Below are positions 6,889 to 7,307 of a stretch of 7,307 nt of DNA, in pieces; position 1 is the first letter of the stretch; each line of letters opens with the position of its first letter. Under the pieces are notes generated by a model that searched no databases, had not been told where the DNA came from, and worked only from the letters and a program-made list of their open reading frames with translations. This DNA comes from an uncultured Solirubrobacterales bacterium (GTDB lineage Bacteria > Actinomycetota > Thermoleophilia > Solirubrobacterales > 70-9), in contig CALEMO010000372.1 in NCBI GenBank assembly GCA_937910825.1, forward strand, positions 1 through 7,307. The letters are read 5' to 3'. The position numbers were made by a program, and so were the translations under genes.

Positions 6889-6898
6889 CTTTGAGACC

Positions 6899-7307
6899 TT
6901 GAGCGAACAGACTTTCCTGGATCGCGAAGGACCGCGAGACGAGTGTGGTGTGTTTGGCGTTTATGCGCCGGGACACGACGTAGCCAGACTCAGCTACTTC
7001 GGCCTTTATGCGCTCCAGCACCGCGGACAGGAATCAGCCGGAATCGCCACCTGCGAGGGTGGCCACATCACCACTATGCGTGATTCGGGCCTTGTTTCGC
7101 AGGTCTTCAACGAAGACAAGCTGCGGGCGCTGGCCGGCGACATGGCGATCGGCCATGTGCGCTACTCGACCACCGGTGGCGGCTCCTGGGAGAACACCCA
7201 GCCGATCTGGCGCGACGATGGACGCGAGCTCGCGCTCGCCCACAACGGCAACCTGACCAACGCGGTCGAGATCTACAACAAACTGCGCCGCAAGGGCCTC
7301 AACTTCC
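6899..7307 (+). CDS. purF: Amidophosphoribosyltransferase PurF, 3'-truncated by window edge
   Basis: PurF performs the first committed step of purine synthesis, turning PRPP and glutamine into 5-phosphoribosylamine. Only the first 136 residues, in the N-terminal nucleophile (Ntn) glutaminase domain, are in the window. The start is TTG 6899, giving MSEQTFLDREGPRDECGVFGVYA. Cys16 (bases 6944-6946), followed by GVFG, is the expected catalytic nucleophile, so the first 15 residues would be a cleaved propeptide, as in the Bacillus-type enzyme. Further glutaminase landmarks are LQHRGQESAG (39-48), GHVRYSTTG (85-93) with Arg88, and HNGNLTN (115-121) with the Asn116-Gly117 oxyanion pair. The phosphoribosyltransferase domain lies beyond the right edge. 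It follows the nhaA-like gene by 50 bp and is either the last part of the pur operon or transcribed from its own promoter. Confidence 0.96.
   Translation, partial: MSEQTFLDREGPRDECGVFGVYAPGHDVARLSYFGLYALQHRGQESAGIATCEGGHITTMRDSGLVSQVFNEDKLRALAGDMAIGHVRYSTTGGGSWENTQPIWRDDGRELALAHNGNLTNAVEIYNKLRRKGLNF

Noticed and set aside
7008..7256. An 82-residue plus-strand frame near the right end.
   Set aside because: It is out of frame with purF, whose glutaminase motifs run through the same bases.

Overview
This window is a de novo purine biosynthesis cluster from a GC-rich bacterium. Several traits suggest an actinobacterium, perhaps of the Thermoleophilia/Solirubrobacterales type: GC-rich third codon positions, GTG and TTG starts, the separate PurS/PurQ/short-PurL form of FGAM synthase, and a gene related to NhaA-thioredoxin fusion antiporters. 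The taxon is an inference from gene style and remembered family sequences, not from a search.

Layout, left to right. Bases 2-1219 (+) hold adenylosuccinate lyase (purB), cut by the left edge. Bases 1233-2183 (-) hold an exported beta-propeller protein of SMP-30/gluconolactonase type; it converges on purB with only 13 bp between the stops. A 76-bp divergent gap (2184-2259) carries the start signals of that gene and of purC. Bases 2260-6189 (+) hold purC, purS, purQ and purL, with every junction overlapping by 1-4 bases. Bases 6201-6848 (+) hold an NhaA-like/DsbA-like reading frame that looks like the two ends of a much longer fusion protein joined in frame. After 50 bp, purF starts at 6899 with TTG and runs off the right edge. 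No stretch over 300 bases lacks a gene, and I saw no tRNA, rRNA, CRISPR array, insertion sequence or long repeat.

Together the pur genes cover these steps: PurF (PRPP to phosphoribosylamine), PurS+PurQ+PurL (FGAR to FGAM), PurC (CAIR to SAICAR) and PurB (SAICAR to AICAR, and adenylosuccinate to AMP). The overlaps at purC-S-Q-L suggest one mRNA with translational coupling, fitting the fact that PurS, PurQ and PurL form one complex. purF may also have its own promoter inside the end of the nhaA-like gene.

The most unusual item is the NhaA/DsbA reading frame at 6201-6848. It keeps the first two NhaA membrane segments and the last part of a DsbA-like domain, but lacks the ion-binding aspartates and the CxxC redox site. 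It is either a genuine in-frame deletion remnant or an assembly error. The rest of the window is largely conventional; I found no convincing evidence of a wholly new system.
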